From Mesorhizobium sp. WSM3860 (GTDB taxonomy: Bacteria > Pseudomonadota > Alphaproteobacteria > Rhizobiales > Rhizobiaceae): DNA of 64,000 bases. Position 1 is the first letter of the stretch; every line of letters begins with the position of its first letter. The position numbers and the translations under genes were made by a program. This document shows positions 8,775-18,430 of the stretch, piece by piece. The DNA is taken from positions 62,001-126,000 of the forward strand of contig NZ_NSGF01000003.1 of assembly GCF_002294995.1 (NCBI RefSeq), read 5' to 3'. The notes beneath the pieces were generated by a model. The model was given only the letters and a program-made list of their open reading frames with translations, ran no database searches and was not told where the DNA came from.

Positions 8775-9164
8775 ATGAAAAAGCTCTGCCTGATGGTTCT
8801 GGCGCCTCTGGCGCTGGCCTGGCCGGCCAAGGCGATGGACAACGCACTTCGTGCCGGCCTGCTGAAACTCGATCCGCAAACTCGTCTCGAACAGCGTTGC
8901 GACGCCGAGGTGCTCGACCGGATCAGCCACGACGATCGCAAATTCAAGGCCGACCGTGTGGTGGCCTATGCCTTCGCCACGCCCCAGATGAGCGCCGACG
9001 CGATCAAGAGCCCCGGCGCCGCCTTTCGCAGCAAGGGTCAATGGTTCCGGCTGAAGTTCAAATGCCAAACCGCGCCCGACCACATGCGGGTGCTGCAGTT
9101 GCTCTATAAGATCGGTGACGAGATCCCTGAAACCGACTGGGCAAAATACAATCTTTACGATTGA
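8775..9164 (+). CDS. DUF930 family secreted protein
   Basis: A 129-residue protein with a cleavable signal peptide (MKKLCLMVLAPLALAWPAKA), then DNALRAGLLKLDPQTRLEQR and CDAEVLDRI, the pattern of the DUF930 family found in Rhizobiales. Members are small periplasmic proteins of unknown function with two conserved cysteines, both present here (in QRCDAE and FKCQTA). The ATG at 8775 is chosen because it begins the signal peptide; the frame continues 18 bases upstream. It is monocistronic. Confidence 0.75.
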   Translation: MKKLCLMVLAPLALAWPAKAMDNALRAGLLKLDPQTRLEQRCDAEVLDRISHDDRKFKADRVVAYAFATPQMSADAIKSPGAAFRSKGQWFRLKFKCQTAPDHMRVLQLLYKIGDEIPETDWAKYNLYD

Positions 9165-9293
9165 CCGACTGCCGCGGTCGGCTGCGCGCAAATCGGCCTT
9201 CCAACCGCAAACTCGTTTGAATCCAGTGGAACCAGACGAGCGGCAACCGCTTGTTTTCGTGAGTTCGCTTGACGTGCAGGAACCATGCACGTA

Positions 9294-9363
9294 GAGCAAT
9301 TCCAGGAAAAGCGCGCAGCTGTTTTTCCTGCTGGAATTGCGTGAAAACAAAGACTTAGAACGC
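9294..9363. repeat. Rhizobial intergenic palindromic repeat, type B
   Basis: The core is GCAATTCCAGGAAAA paired with a diverged TTTTTCCTGCTGGAATTGC, followed by GTGAAAACAAAGACTTAGA. I recognise this layout (AATTCCAGGAAAAG ... TTTTCC ... GGAATTGCGT ... AACAAAGA ... AGAGCG) as a frequent intergenic element of Mesorhizobium and related genera. It lies in the 278-bp leader of the TerC-like gene, so it could be transcribed as a 5' UTR hairpin. Confidence 0.65.
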
Positions 9364-9442
9364 GATCCAATCAAACGGTAAATCGCTCGAGCGTTAGAAC
9401 ATTCGACGATCGGCATTCCGCAAACAGGAAGGGCTCCAGACG

Positions 9443-10102
9443 ATGGATATTTTCAGCGCCGCAAGCCTGACTGCCCTTCTTCAGGTCATCGCGATCGACC
9501 TGGTGCTTGCGGGCGACAATGCCATCGTCATTGGACTGGCGGCCGCCGGCCTGCCGACGGAGCAGCGCAAAAAGGCCATTCTGATCGGCGTGCTGGCAGC
9601 GACAGTGCTGCGCATCCTGTTCGCGGCGGTTACCGTCAAGCTGCTTGCCATCGTCGGTCTGTTGCTCGCCGGCGGCATCCTGCTGCTGTGGGTATGCTGG
9701 AAGATGTATCGCGAGCTGCGCACCTCCTATGCCGACGAGCACGAGGCGACGGAGGCGCTCGCCAATTCCGATCTCGACAGCGACGAGGCGGTTGCCGGCA
9801 AAGCGCCGCGCAAGACGCTTGGCCAGGCGGCGCTGCAGATCGTCGTCGCGGACGTGTCGATGTCGCTGGACAACGTGCTGGCCGTCGCCGGCGCCGCGCG
9901 CGATCATTTCTGGGTGCTGATCGTCGGCCTCGTGCTGTCGATCGGCTTGATGGGCCTTGCCGCCAGCTTCATTGCGCGGCTGCTGCACCGTTACCGCTGG
10001 ATTGCCTATGTCGGCCTGCTGATCATCCTCTATGTCGCGCTCGACATGGTCTACAGGGGCGCGATGGAAGTCTGGCCGCACGTCAACAACGCGGTGAGCT
10101 GA
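9443..10102 (+). CDS. TerC/YjbE-family integral membrane protein
   Basis: A 219-residue membrane protein with about six to seven helices. It carries the paired acidic signatures of the TerC superfamily: [15 protein letters not shown] in the first helix and [14 protein letters not shown] in the second half. Members move metal ions such as manganese or are tied to metal and redox stress. The loop between helices 3 and 4 (about residues 98-128) is acidic. A yybP-ykoY type manganese leader, sometimes found before such genes, was looked for but not seen. The leader instead holds a palindromic repeat. Confidence 0.85.
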   Translation: MDIFSAASLTALLQVIAIDLVLAGDNAIVIGLAAAGLPTEQRKKAILIGVLAATVLRILFAAVTVKLLAIVGLLLAGGILLLWVCWKMYRELRTSYADEHEATEALANSDLDSDEAVAGKAPRKTLGQAALQIVVADVSMSLDNVLAVAGAARDHFWVLIVGLVLSIGLMGLAASFIARLLHRYRWIAYVGLLIILYVALDMVYRGAMEVWPHVNNAVS

Positions 10103-10244
10103 CTGCCGCCACCTGACGCGGGCTTCGGCCGGCCGGCGATCTGGTCCGTCGCACTGCGTTTTGCCGCAGCAAGAAACCAGCCCATACCAATGCCGCAATT
10201 TGTGTGGTATGGCGCCGCCGATCCCGAAAAACCTGGAAACGATT

Positions 10245-11558
10245 ATGTCTGCCCCTCGTGTCAGTTTCGTCAGCCTTGGATGCCCGAAGGCGCTCGTCGA
10301 TTCCGAGCGCATCATCACGCGGCTCCGCGCTGAAGGCTACGAGATCGCTCGCAAGCATGACGGCGCCGACCTCGTTGTCGTCAACACCTGCGGCTTCCTC
10401 GATTCCGCGCGCGACGAGTCGCTCAACGCGATCGGCTCCGCCCTTTCCGAAAACGGCCGCGTCATCGTCACCGGCTGCCTCGGCGCCGAGCCGGAGGTCA
10501 TTCGCGAGAAGCACCCCAATGTGCTGGCGATCACCGGCCCGCAGGCCTATGAGAGTGTGATGGCGGCGGTGCATGAGGCGGCTCCCCCCAGCCATGATCC
10601 CTACATCGATCTTCTGCCGCCGCAGGGCGTGAAGCTGACGCCGCGGCATTACGCCTATCTGAAGATTTCCGAAGGCTGCAACAATCGCTGCACCTTCTGC
10701 ATCATCCCGGCGCTGCGCGGCGATCTCGTCTCGCGCCCGGCCGCCGACGTTTTGCGCGAGGCCGAAAAGCTTGCCAAGGCCGGCGTCAAGGAGATCCTAG
10801 TCATCTCGCAGGACACCAGCGCCTACGGCATCGACATCAAGTACCAAACGAGCATGTTCGGCGACCGCGAGGTGCGAGCGAAGTTCCTCGACCTTGCAGA
10901 CGAGCTCGGCAAGCTCGGCATCTGGATCCGCATGCATTATGTGTACCCCTACCCGCATGTTGCCGACGTCATTCCGCTGATGGCGGAGGGAAAGATCCTT
11001 CCCTATCTGGACATCCCCTTCCAGCATGCCTCGCCGCAGGTGCTGAAGAACATGCGCCGTCCCGCTCATGGCGAAAAGACGCTGGAGCGAATCCGCGGTT
11101 GGCGAGAGGTCTGCCCGGATCTCGCCATCCGCTCCACCTTTATCGTCGGTTTCCCCGGCGAGACGGAAGACGACTTCCAGATGCTGCTCGATTGGCTGGA
11201 CGAGGCGAAAATCGATCGCGCCGGCTGCTTCAAATATGAGCCGGTCAAGGGCGCGCGCTCCAACGACCTCGGCCTGGAACAAGTGCCGCAGGAGATCAAG
11301 GAAGCCCGCTGGCATCGTTTCATGCAGCGCCAGCAGAAGATCTCGGCAACGCAGTTGGCCAGGAAGGTCGGCAAGCGGCTGCCGGTGCTGATCGACGAGG
11401 CGCATGGCACCTCGGCCAAGGGCCGCACCAAATATGACGCGCCCGAGATCGACGGCTCCGTGCATGTCCAGTCGCGCCGGCCGCTGCGCTCCGGCGAGAT
11501 CGTCACGGTCAAGGTCGAGCGCGCCGACGCCTACGATCTCTACGGCTCGGCCGTTTGA
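10245..11558 (+). CDS. rimO: Ribosomal protein S12 methylthiotransferase
   Basis: Radical-SAM enzyme that methylthiolates an aspartate of ribosomal protein S12. The 437-residue protein has the N-terminal MTTase domain ([13 protein letters not shown] with its cysteines), the radical-SAM CxxxCxxC motif ([13 protein letters not shown]), and a C-terminal TRAM domain ([14 protein letters not shown] onward). ATG 10245 is chosen because SFVSLGCPK should be close to the start; the frame is open 28 codons upstream. It is followed within 20 bp by a strong terminator. Confidence 0.95.
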   Translation: MSAPRVSFVSLGCPKALVDSERIITRLRAEGYEIARKHDGADLVVVNTCGFLDSARDESLNAIGSALSENGRVIVTGCLGAEPEVIREKHPNVLAITGPQAYESVMAAVHEAAPPSHDPYIDLLPPQGVKLTPRHYAYLKISEGCNNRCTFCIIPALRGDLVSRPAADVLREAEKLAKAGVKEILVISQDTSAYGIDIKYQTSMFGDREVRAKFLDLADELGKLGIWIRMHYVYPYPHVADVIPLMAEGKILPYLDIPFQHASPQVLKNMRRPAHGEKTLERIRGWREVCPDLAIRSTFIVGFPGETEDDFQMLLDWLDEAKIDRAGCFKYEPVKGARSNDLGLEQVPQEIKEARWHRFMQRQQKISATQLARKVGKRLPVLIDEAHGTSAKGRTKYDAPEIDGSVHVQSRRPLRSGEIVTVKVERADAYDLYGSAV

Positions 11559-11577
11559 CAAACCGATTGACGAAATG

Positions 11578-11604
11578 AAAAGGGCGCCGGTGGGGCGCCC
11601 TTTT
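11578..11604. terminator. Bidirectional intrinsic terminator
   Basis: The hairpin AAAAGGGCGCC-GGTG-GGCGCCCTTTT lies between the convergent rimO (ends 11558) and the BMP binding-protein gene (ends 11628). The A-run and T-run on opposite sides let it act on both strands. Confidence 0.85.
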
Positions 11605-11627
11605 AGTTCGGATGTCAGGCTTGCTGT

Positions 11628-12695
11628 TTACTGCGGCAGCTTGTCGTCGATGCCTTTGACGTAAAAATTCATGCCGAGCAGCGTGGCGTCGTCGGCGACC
11701 TCGCCGTCCTTCAGCCAGGGCGAGCCGTCCTGCTTCGACACCGGGCCGGTGAAGGGGTTCCAGCCGTCGGCGATCTTCTTGGTGGTCGCCTCCGCCATTG
11801 CCTTCACGTCGTCAGGCATGTTGGTGAAAGGCGCGAGCTTGACGGCGCCGTCCTTGATGCCGAGCCACACATTGTCCGGCTTCCATGTGCCGTCGAGGGC
11901 AGCCTGCACGCGGCTGATGTAATACGGGCCCCACTCGTCGGTGAGCGAGGTCAGCTGCGCGTTCGGCGCGAACTTGATCATGTCCGACGACTGGCCGAAC
12001 CCATGCAGCTTCCGCTCCTCGGCGACCTGCAGCGGGGCGGTCGAGTCGGTGTGCTGGACGATGATGTCGGCGCCCTGGTCGAACAGCGCCTTGGCGGCGT
12101 CGGCTTCCTTGCCCGGATCGAACCAGGAATTGACCCACACGATCTTGACCTTGAAGTCCGGATTGACCGACTGCGCGCCGAGTATGAAGGAGTTGATGCC
12201 CATCACCACTTCCGGGATCGGGAAGGAGACGATGTAGCCGGCGAGACCCTTCTTCGATTCCTTGGCCGCGATCTGGCCGAGCACATAGCGGCCTTCATAG
12301 AAGCGAGCGTTATAAATGCCGAGATTGTCGCCGGTCTTGTAGCCCGTGGCGTGCTCGAACATCACCTTCGGGAACTTCTTGGCGACCTTAACCTCGGCGT
12401 CCATGAAGCCGAACGATGTGCCGAAGATGATCTTGCATTTCTCTCGCGCCAGGCGCTCGAAGGCGCGGTCGGCGTCCGGGCCTTCGGAGACGTTCTCGAG
12501 ATAGGCGGTCTCGACCTTGTCGCCAAGCGCCTTCTCCACCTCGAGGCGGCCCTGGTCGTGCTGGTAGGAATAGCCGAAGTCGCCGATCGGCCCCGTATAG
12601 ACCCAGCAGGCCTTCAGCTTGTCGGCCGCCTCGGCGGTTGCCGCCAGCGACAGGGCCGCGGCTGTGGTCATCAGCGCAATGAGCAGTTTCTTCAT
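11628..12695 (-). CDS. BMP-family ABC transporter substrate-binding protein
   Basis: Periplasmic binding protein (355 residues) of the BMP/PnrA/Med family, which binds nucleosides or similar purine-like ligands. A Sec signal peptide (ending SLAATAEA-ADKL) is followed by the family core (YTGPIGDFGYSYQHDQGR; ARFYEGRYVLGQIAA; IIVQHTDSTAPLQVA). It is the last gene of a complete operon: ATPase, two permeases, then this gene. A 51-bp gap separates it from the second permease, room for its own ribosome site. It ends at a shared terminator. Confidence 0.9.
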   Translation of the reverse strand: MKKLLIALMTTAAALSLAATAEAADKLKACWVYTGPIGDFGYSYQHDQGRLEVEKALGDKVETAYLENVSEGPDADRAFERLAREKCKIIFGTSFGFMDAEVKVAKKFPKVMFEHATGYKTGDNLGIYNARFYEGRYVLGQIAAKESKKGLAGYIVSFPIPEVVMGINSFILGAQSVNPDFKVKIVWVNSWFDPGKEADAAKALFDQGADIIVQHTDSTAPLQVAEERKLHGFGQSSDMIKFAPNAQLTSLTDEWGPYYISRVQAALDGTWKPDNVWLGIKDGAVKLAPFTNMPDDVKAMAEATTKKIADGWNPFTGPVSKQDGSPWLKDGEVADDATLLGMNFYVKGIDDKLPQ

Positions 12696-12746
12696 CGTGT
12701 TACCTCTCTGAGTTAAGCCTTGGAGCTCCCGTCTTTTTTGTTGTCG

Positions 12747-13667
12747 TCAACGATCCGGAACAAATGGCTGCCCCAACGAAGCCGGCGTGTTCATCATCGT
12801 CAGCCGCTTGTTGCGCGAGATTAGAACGAGAACCACGATGGTTGCCAGATAGGGGAGCGAAGAAAGAAACTGCGAGGGCACAGGAATGCCGAAAGCCTGT
12901 GCATGAAGTTGCCCGATCCACACCGCGCCGAAGATGTAGGCGCCGGCCAGCACCCGCCACGGGCGCCAGGAAGCAAAGACCACCAGCGCCAGCGCGATCC
13001 AGCCGCGTCCCGCGCTCATGTTCTCGACCCATTGCGGCGTGTAGACAAGCGACAGGTGGCCGCCGGCAAGCCCGGCGCAGGCGCCGCCGAAGATCACGGC
13101 GAGGTAACGGTAGTGGATGACCTTGATGCCGAGCGCATGCGCCGACGCGTGGCTGTCGCCGATCGAGCGCAGCGTGAGGCCAGTGCGCGTCCTGAACAGG
13201 AACCACATCACCGCGGCGGTGAGCGCGATCGAGACGTAGAACAACGGATCCTGGCCGAAGATCAGCTTGCCGACGACCGGTATCGAGCTCAGGCCGGGGA
13301 TGTCGAGGTTCGGCAGCCTGACGCCAGGCTGGCCGACGAAGCTGGTGCCGATCATGCCGGAGAGGCCAAGCCCGAGCAGTGTGAGCGACAGGCCGGTCGC
13401 CACCTGATTGGTCGCCAGGGAAAGCGTCATGACGGCGAAGAGCAGCGAAAACAGCGCGCCGACGACGATTGCGGCGAGCAGGCCGATCCACGGCGACCCG
13501 GTGAGGTAACCGGCACCGAAGCCGCCGACGGCCCCCATGATCATCATTCCCTCGACGCCGAGATTGAGCACGCCGGAGCGTTCCACCACGAGTTCGCCGA
13601 TCGCCGCGATCAAGAGCGGCGTCGCCGCGGTCGCGATGGTCAAAAGGATGTTGACGGTGATGTCCAT
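12747..13667 (-). CDS. ABC transporter permease, BMP/nucleoside type (second subunit)
   Basis: A 306-residue inner-membrane permease of the branched-chain/ribose-like permease family (YufQ/NupQ type). It has about eight hydrophobic helices and the GVEGMMIMGAVGGF and GLSLTLLGLGLSG segments typical of the partner of a BMP binding protein. Its ATG shares one base with the upstream permease stop (TGATG), so the two are translationally coupled. It likely forms the heterodimeric channel with the product of 13667-14779. Confidence 0.88.
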   Translation of the reverse strand: MDITVNILLTIATAATPLLIAAIGELVVERSGVLNLGVEGMMIMGAVGGFGAGYLTGSPWIGLLAAIVVGALFSLLFAVMTLSLATNQVATGLSLTLLGLGLSGMIGTSFVGQPGVRLPNLDIPGLSSIPVVGKLIFGQDPLFYVSIALTAAVMWFLFRTRTGLTLRSIGDSHASAHALGIKVIHYRYLAVIFGGACAGLAGGHLSLVYTPQWVENMSAGRGWIALALVVFASWRPWRVLAGAYIFGAVWIGQLHAQAFGIPVPSQFLSSLPYLATIVVLVLISRNKRLTMMNTPASLGQPFVPDR

Positions 13668-14779
13668 CAGCGTGCCTCCTCCAGCTTGGGCGCGGCCTCG
13701 AGTTGTGGCGCGGCAAAGCCGATCAGACGAATGCGATAATGAATGAGCGTGTCGCAGCCGAGCACGAAGAACAAAAGCATCCCCTGGAACACGCGCGCCA
13801 CCTTGTCGGAGATGCCGAGCGCGCTCTGCACCGCCTCTCCGCCGAGATAGGTCAGCGCCAGCACCAGGCCTGCCGCGGCGATGCCAAGCGGATTGAGCCG
13901 TCCGAGGAAGGCGACGATGATGGCGGTGAAGCCATAGCCGGGCGAGATCACCGGCTGTAGCTGGCCGATGGCACCGGAGACTTCCGAGATACCGGCAAGG
14001 CCAGCCAATGCGCCGGACAGCAGGAAAGTAAAGAAGACCATCTTGTTGAAGCCGAAGCCGGCGAAACGCCCTGCCCTCGGGCTCGAGCCCAGCACGCGGA
14101 CCTCAAAACCTTTCAGCATGCGGCTCATCATCAGCCAGATCGCTATTGCCGCGACCAGCGCGAAGACGAAGCCCCAATTGGCGCGGCCGGCATCCGGCAT
14201 CAATTCCGGCAGGACGGCCGAGTCGCCGAACTGGATGGTCTGTGGGAAGCCGTGGCCCTGCGGGTCGCGCCACGGTCCGCGCACCAGCCAGTCGAGGAAG
14301 AGCTGCGCCACATAGACCAGCATCAGGCTGGTCAGGATCTCGTTGGTGCTGAAGCGGGTTTTCAGCAGCGCCGGGATGGCCGCATAGAGGGCGCCGCCAA
14401 CCATGCCGAGCAGGAGCATCAGCGGCAGCACCAGCGGACCTTCGAAATCGGGGAACAGCACCGGGATGATCGAGCCGAAGATGCCGCCCAGGATGAACTG
14501 GCCTTCGGCGCCGATGTTCCAGATGTTGGCCTTGTAGCAAACCGAAAGGCCGACGGCGATCAGGATCAGCGGCGCCGCCTTGATGGCCAGTTCATGCAAC
14601 TGCCAGACCTCGCTGATCGGCTGAACGAAGTAGACATTGAAGGCATTGAGCGGATTGACGCCGAGCAATGCGAACATGATGGCGCCGGCAATCATCGTCA
14701 GCGCAAAGGCGATGAAGGGCGAGAGCACCGAAAACAGCGCCGAGCGCTGGGGGCGTTTGACCAGTTCGAGGCGCATCAT
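13667..14779 (-). CDS. ABC transporter permease, BMP/nucleoside type (first subunit)
   Basis: A 370-residue permease (YufP/NupP type). A long N-terminal helix (LFSVLSPFIAFALTMIAGAI) precedes the family core (NIGAEGQFILGGIFGS; TNEILTSLMLVYVAQ; GYGFTAIIVAFLGRLNP). The ATG at 14779 overlaps the ATPase stop by 4 bp (ATGA). The C-terminal tail (APQLEAAPKLEEAR) is short and soluble. Confidence 0.88.
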   Translation of the reverse strand: MMRLELVKRPQRSALFSVLSPFIAFALTMIAGAIMFALLGVNPLNAFNVYFVQPISEVWQLHELAIKAAPLILIAVGLSVCYKANIWNIGAEGQFILGGIFGSIIPVLFPDFEGPLVLPLMLLLGMVGGALYAAIPALLKTRFSTNEILTSLMLVYVAQLFLDWLVRGPWRDPQGHGFPQTIQFGDSAVLPELMPDAGRANWGFVFALVAAIAIWLMMSRMLKGFEVRVLGSSPRAGRFAGFGFNKMVFFTFLLSGALAGLAGISEVSGAIGQLQPVISPGYGFTAIIVAFLGRLNPLGIAAAGLVLALTYLGGEAVQSALGISDKVARVFQGMLLFFVLGCDTLIHYRIRLIGFAAPQLEAAPKLEEAR

Positions 14780-16341
14780 GCCGTCTCCATGCTGTGTTCG
14801 GCGTGGCCGGGCTCGGCGCCGCCCATCAACAGGCCGATCCTCTCGAAGGTGGCCTCGGCGATGGGCAGGGGCGCGGACAATTCGCCGTTGTGCATGACCG
14901 CGATCGCGTCCGACAGCTCGAACAATTCGTCGAGATCCTGGCTGATGACGAGAACCGCCGAGCCGCTGCGGGCAAGCTCGATAAGCGCCTGGCGGATATG
15001 GGCGGCGGCACCGGCGTCGACGCCCCAGGTCGGCTGGTTGACCACCATCACGCTCGGCTTGCGGTCGAGCTCGCGGCCGACGATGAACTTCTGCAGATTG
15101 CCGCCGGACAGCGCCGCGGCCTCCGGATCGGCAGCGCTCTTGCGCACGTCCATCGCGGCGATGATGCGCTGGGCGGCGCTGTAGACGGAAGCGTTCTTGA
15201 CCATGCCGCCGGAGCCGACGAAGGACTTGCCGTCGGTGGCATGGCGCGACAGCAAAAGGTTCTCCGAAAGCTTCATCCGCGGCGCCGCGCCGTGACCGAG
15301 GCGTTCCTCCGGCACGAAGGCGGCGCCCATCAGGCGTCGGCCCGTGATCGAGAGCGCGCCCGCATCCTTGCCACGGATCCGCACGGAACCGGAATCCTGC
15401 TGCAGGACCTCGCCGGAGACGGATTCGAAGAACTCGCCCTGGCCATTGCCGGCGACACCGGCGATGCCGATCACTTCGCCGGCCCGCACCGCGAGGTTGA
15501 TGTTCTTGAGCGGAACGGCGAAAGGCGTAGCCGGCTTACGGGTAAGGCCGCGGATCTCCAGCAGCGCCGGCGCGGTCTCGATGCCTTCGGCCGGTGCGCG
15601 CACCACCGCCTTGACCTCGTTGCCGACCATCATGCGGGCGAGCGATGCGGCCGTCTCCTGGCGCGGGTTGCAGTGGCCGACCACCTTGCCATGGCGCAGC
15701 ACCGTGGCGCGGTCGCAGATGCGTTTGACCTCTTCCAGCCGGTGCGAAATGTAAAGGATCGACTTGCCTTCCGCGCGAAGCCGCTCGAGCGTTTCGAACA
15801 GCTTGTCGGCTTCCTGCGGCGTCAGCACCGAAGTCGGCTCGTCGAGGATGATGAGCTGCGGAGTCTGCAGCAAGCAGCGGATGATCTCGATGCGCTGGCG
15901 CTCGCCGACGGAAAGATCGCCGACCAGCGATTCCGGATCGAGCGGCAGGCCGTAGCTGTAGGAGAGTGCCCGCGCCTTCGCGGCAATGGTGCTGATCGGC
16001 GAGCCGTCGTTCAGCGAGAGCGCGATGTTCTCGGCCGCCGTCAGCGCTTCGAAAAGCGAGAAATGCTGGAAGACCATGCCGATGCCGAGCTTCTTGGCGA
16101 CACCGGGGCTGGTGATCCTGACGGCCTGGCCGTTCCAGAAGATTTCGCCCGAATTCGGCTCCAGTGAGCCGAACAGCATCTTGACCAGCGTCGACTTGCC
16201 GGCGCCGTTCTCGCCGAGCAGGGCGTGGATCTCACCCTTCGCGATGTTGAGGTCGATATGGTTGCACGCCGTCAGCGTGCCGAAAATCTTCGTAAGGCCG
16301 CGAACCTCCAGCAGGTTCGCCCTGTCATGATTTGCACTCAC
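14776..16341 (-). CDS. ABC transporter ATP-binding protein, BMP/nucleoside type (two nucleotide-binding domains)
   Basis: A tandem ATPase of about 521 residues that powers the BMP-type importer. Domain 1 has Walker A GENGAGKST, signature LSVGERQR and Walker B LIILDEPT. Domain 2 has a degenerate Walker A (GVAGNGQGE), signature LSGGNLQK and VMVVNQPTWG in place of Walker B, as is normal for the second half of sugar/nucleoside-type ATPases. The GTG at 16341 follows GGAGG; an in-frame ATG at 16353 is the alternative. It is first in a four-gene operon, with 227 bp of upstream DNA holding no recognised riboswitch. Confidence 0.9.
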   Translation of the reverse strand: MSANHDRANLLEVRGLTKIFGTLTACNHIDLNIAKGEIHALLGENGAGKSTLVKMLFGSLEPNSGEIFWNGQAVRITSPGVAKKLGIGMVFQHFSLFEALTAAENIALSLNDGSPISTIAAKARALSYSYGLPLDPESLVGDLSVGERQRIEIIRCLLQTPQLIILDEPTSVLTPQEADKLFETLERLRAEGKSILYISHRLEEVKRICDRATVLRHGKVVGHCNPRQETAASLARMMVGNEVKAVVRAPAEGIETAPALLEIRGLTRKPATPFAVPLKNINLAVRAGEVIGIAGVAGNGQGEFFESVSGEVLQQDSGSVRIRGKDAGALSITGRRLMGAAFVPEERLGHGAAPRMKLSENLLLSRHATDGKSFVGSGGMVKNASVYSAAQRIIAAMDVRKSAADPEAAALSGGNLQKFIVGRELDRKPSVMVVNQPTWGVDAGAAAHIRQALIELARSGSAVLVISQDLDELFELSDAIAVMHNGELSAPLPIAEATFERIGLLMGGAEPGHAEHSMETA

Positions 16342-16568
16342 AGTGCCTCCCATCCAGTTACCCGGATATGTTCTGTGTTCCCGCTGGTATCGTATGCGCG
16401 GCCGGCTTCGGTCGGAAAGCGGCACGCAACTTGAAAGAGCTTCAAGAATTCCAGCGGAAACTCAAGGGGTAAGATAGGCCTGTTCAGGGCAAGAGGGAAA
16501 CCAGTAAGCTTTTCGGGGAAACCATTGCCTTGAGGCGCGGCAAGGCGCTGAAAAACAAGGCAGCCGGC

Positions 16569-17546
16569 TTACGGGATGAGGATGGTCGTGCCCGTCGTCT
16601 TGCGGCCCTCGAGATCGGACTGCGCTTGTGCCGCGTCCTTCAGCGCATAGCGCTGGTTGATCTTGATCTCGACGGCGCCGCTCAGCACGACGTCGAACAG
16701 CGCTTGCGCCGAGGCCACAAGGTCCTCGCGTTTGGCGTTGTAGACGAAGAGCGTCGGGCGGGTCGCGTAGAGCGAGCCTTTCTGCGCCAGAAGCGACATC
16801 GAGAAAGGCGGGATCGGCCCGGATGACTGGCCGAAGCTGACAAACATGCCAAGCGGCCTCAGGCAGTCGAGCGAAGCGGGAAAAGTGTCGTTGCCGACGG
16901 AATCATAGACGACGTCGCACTTTTTGCCGCCGGTGATGGCGGCGACGCCGGCGACGAAATCCTGCTCCTTGTAATTGATGACATGGTCGAAGCCATGGGC
17001 CTTGGCGAGTTCGACCTTGTCGACGGAGCTCGCCGTGCCGATCACCGTCGCGCCGAGGTGCTTTGCCCATTGGCCGAGGATCAGGCCGACACCGCCGGCC
17101 GCGGCATGGTAAAGGATCGTGTCGCCCGCCTTCACCTTATGCGTGCGGCGCAGCAGATATTCGGCCGTCATGCCTTTCAGCATCATGGCACCCGCCTGCT
17201 CGTCGCTGATGCCGTCCGGCACCTTGACCACGCGGTCGGCGGCGATCACGCGCTTTTCCGAATAGGCGCCGACATTGACGGCATAGGCGATGCGATGGCC
17301 GGGCTGCAGCCCGCCGACACCGGCGCCGACGGCCAGCACCACGCCGGCCGCCTCGCCGCCCGGGATCAGCGGAAACCCGCCAGGCGGCGGGTAGAGGCCC
17401 GAGCGATGGTAGACGTCGATGAAGTTGAGCCCGATCGCGGTATGCCTGATCAGAATCTGCCCGGCGCCCGGCTGGCCGGGATCTGAATCCTCATAAGTCA
17501 GGACCTCGGGGCCGCCATGGGCGTGAATTCGGATCGCTTTGGACAT
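16569..17546 (-). CDS. Quinone oxidoreductase / zinc-free medium-chain dehydrogenase
   Basis: A 325-residue NADPH-dependent quinone reductase-like enzyme (Qor family). The GroES-like N-terminal part includes GLNFIDVYHRSGLYP, and the nucleotide-binding AAAGGVGLILGQWAKHLGA motif follows. It lacks the structural zinc cysteines of alcohol dehydrogenases, as expected. It follows pcs by 41 bp on the same strand and may share its transcript, though no functional link is evident. Confidence 0.88.
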   Translation of the reverse strand: MSKAIRIHAHGGPEVLTYEDSDPGQPGAGQILIRHTAIGLNFIDVYHRSGLYPPPGGFPLIPGGEAAGVVLAVGAGVGGLQPGHRIAYAVNVGAYSEKRVIAADRVVKVPDGISDEQAGAMMLKGMTAEYLLRRTHKVKAGDTILYHAAAGGVGLILGQWAKHLGATVIGTASSVDKVELAKAHGFDHVINYKEQDFVAGVAAITGGKKCDVVYDSVGNDTFPASLDCLRPLGMFVSFGQSSGPIPPFSMSLLAQKGSLYATRPTLFVYNAKREDLVASAQALFDVVLSGAVEIKINQRYALKDAAQAQSDLEGRKTTGTTILIP

Positions 17547-17587
17547 TGCTGAACTTTCCCGGAAAAGGACGGAAGCTGGATCTAGAG

Positions 17588-18430
17588 TCAGGATTTCCTG
17601 GCGCCAAGATTGGGGAACATCTGCATGACGCCCCCGATGCAGGCGAGATAGAGCCCGGTCACCGTAATGCCGGCCTTGGTGAAGATGCTGACTTGCTCGC
17701 TCAGGACCCCGATTTTGTCATAGAACGAGGCAAGTGCGGCCTGCCCCAATGCAAGCGCCCCAAAGGCGCACCACAGCAGTGTCATGCCGAGATTGATCGG
17801 CCTGAGCCGCACCACCCGTACCGGGTGGATGAAGCTGATCGGCAGGAAGGTGAGAATGCCGGCGACCACGACCACGGCGAAGGAAACCCACTGCCCAGGC
17901 TCGATGATGAAGAGCGTGAACACCACCATGTTCCAGACGACCGGGAACCCCTTGAAGAAGTTCTCCTTCGTCTTCATGCCGGTGTCGGCGTAGTAGATCG
18001 CGCTGGAGACGACGATTATGGCCGCCGACAGAAACGACAGGTTCTCGCCCATCAAGCCGCGCTGGTAGAGTGCGAAGGCCGGAATGAGCACGTAGGTCAC
18101 GTAGTCGATGATGTTGTCGAGGAGTTCGCCCGACCATGTCGGCAGGATCTCCTTGACCTCGAGCTTCCTGGCGATCGGACCGTCGATGCCGTCGACGAAA
18201 AGCGCCAGTCCCAGCCACCAGAACATCGCCGTCCAGCGCTCCTCGCTGGCCGCTACCAGCGACAGGAAGGCGAGGAACGAGCCGGACGCGGTCAGCAGGT
18301 GCACGGAGAAAGCGCGCGCCTGCGGCCATGTCACTTTCTTCTTCGGCCGCGGAATCCGCTCTGCGATTTTCTTGGCCGCTTTCCGGGCCGCTGTGTTCTT
18401 GCTCACGGGCCTCGCCAATCCAGCTTGCAT
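17588..18430 (-). CDS. pcs: Phosphatidylcholine synthase
   Basis: Condenses CDP-diacylglycerol with choline to make phosphatidylcholine in the inner membrane, a route typical of rhizobia, Brucella and relatives. The 280-residue protein has eight or so helices and the CDP-alcohol phosphotransferase motif DGIDGPIARKLEVKE followed by SGELLDNIIDYVTYV. The sequence YYADTGMKTKENFFKGFPVV is typical of Pcs. ATG 18430 is used. A GTG at 18406 overlaps the upstream stop as GTGA and is also possible; homologues differ in the basic N-terminal tail. Confidence 0.93.
   Translation of the reverse strand: MQAGLARPVSKNTAARKAAKKIAERIPRPKKKVTWPQARAFSVHLLTASGSFLAFLSLVAASEERWTAMFWWLGLALFVDGIDGPIARKLEVKEILPTWSGELLDNIIDYVTYVLIPAFALYQRGLMGENLSFLSAAIIVVSSAIYYADTGMKTKENFFKGFPVVWNMVVFTLFIIEPGQWVSFAVVVVAGILTFLPISFIHPVRVVRLRPINLGMTLLWCAFGALALGQAALASFYDKIGVLSEQVSIFTKAGITVTGLYLACIGGVMQMFPNLGARKS

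Noticed and set aside
9165-9442. Possible manganese (yybP-ykoY) riboswitch before the TerC-like gene
   Set aside because: The conserved loops are absent; the structure present is a dispersed palindromic repeat.
14794-16167. A 457-codon forward frame over the ABC ATPase gene
   Set aside because: The reverse strand encodes both nucleotide-binding domains with all motifs, so this is a mirror frame.
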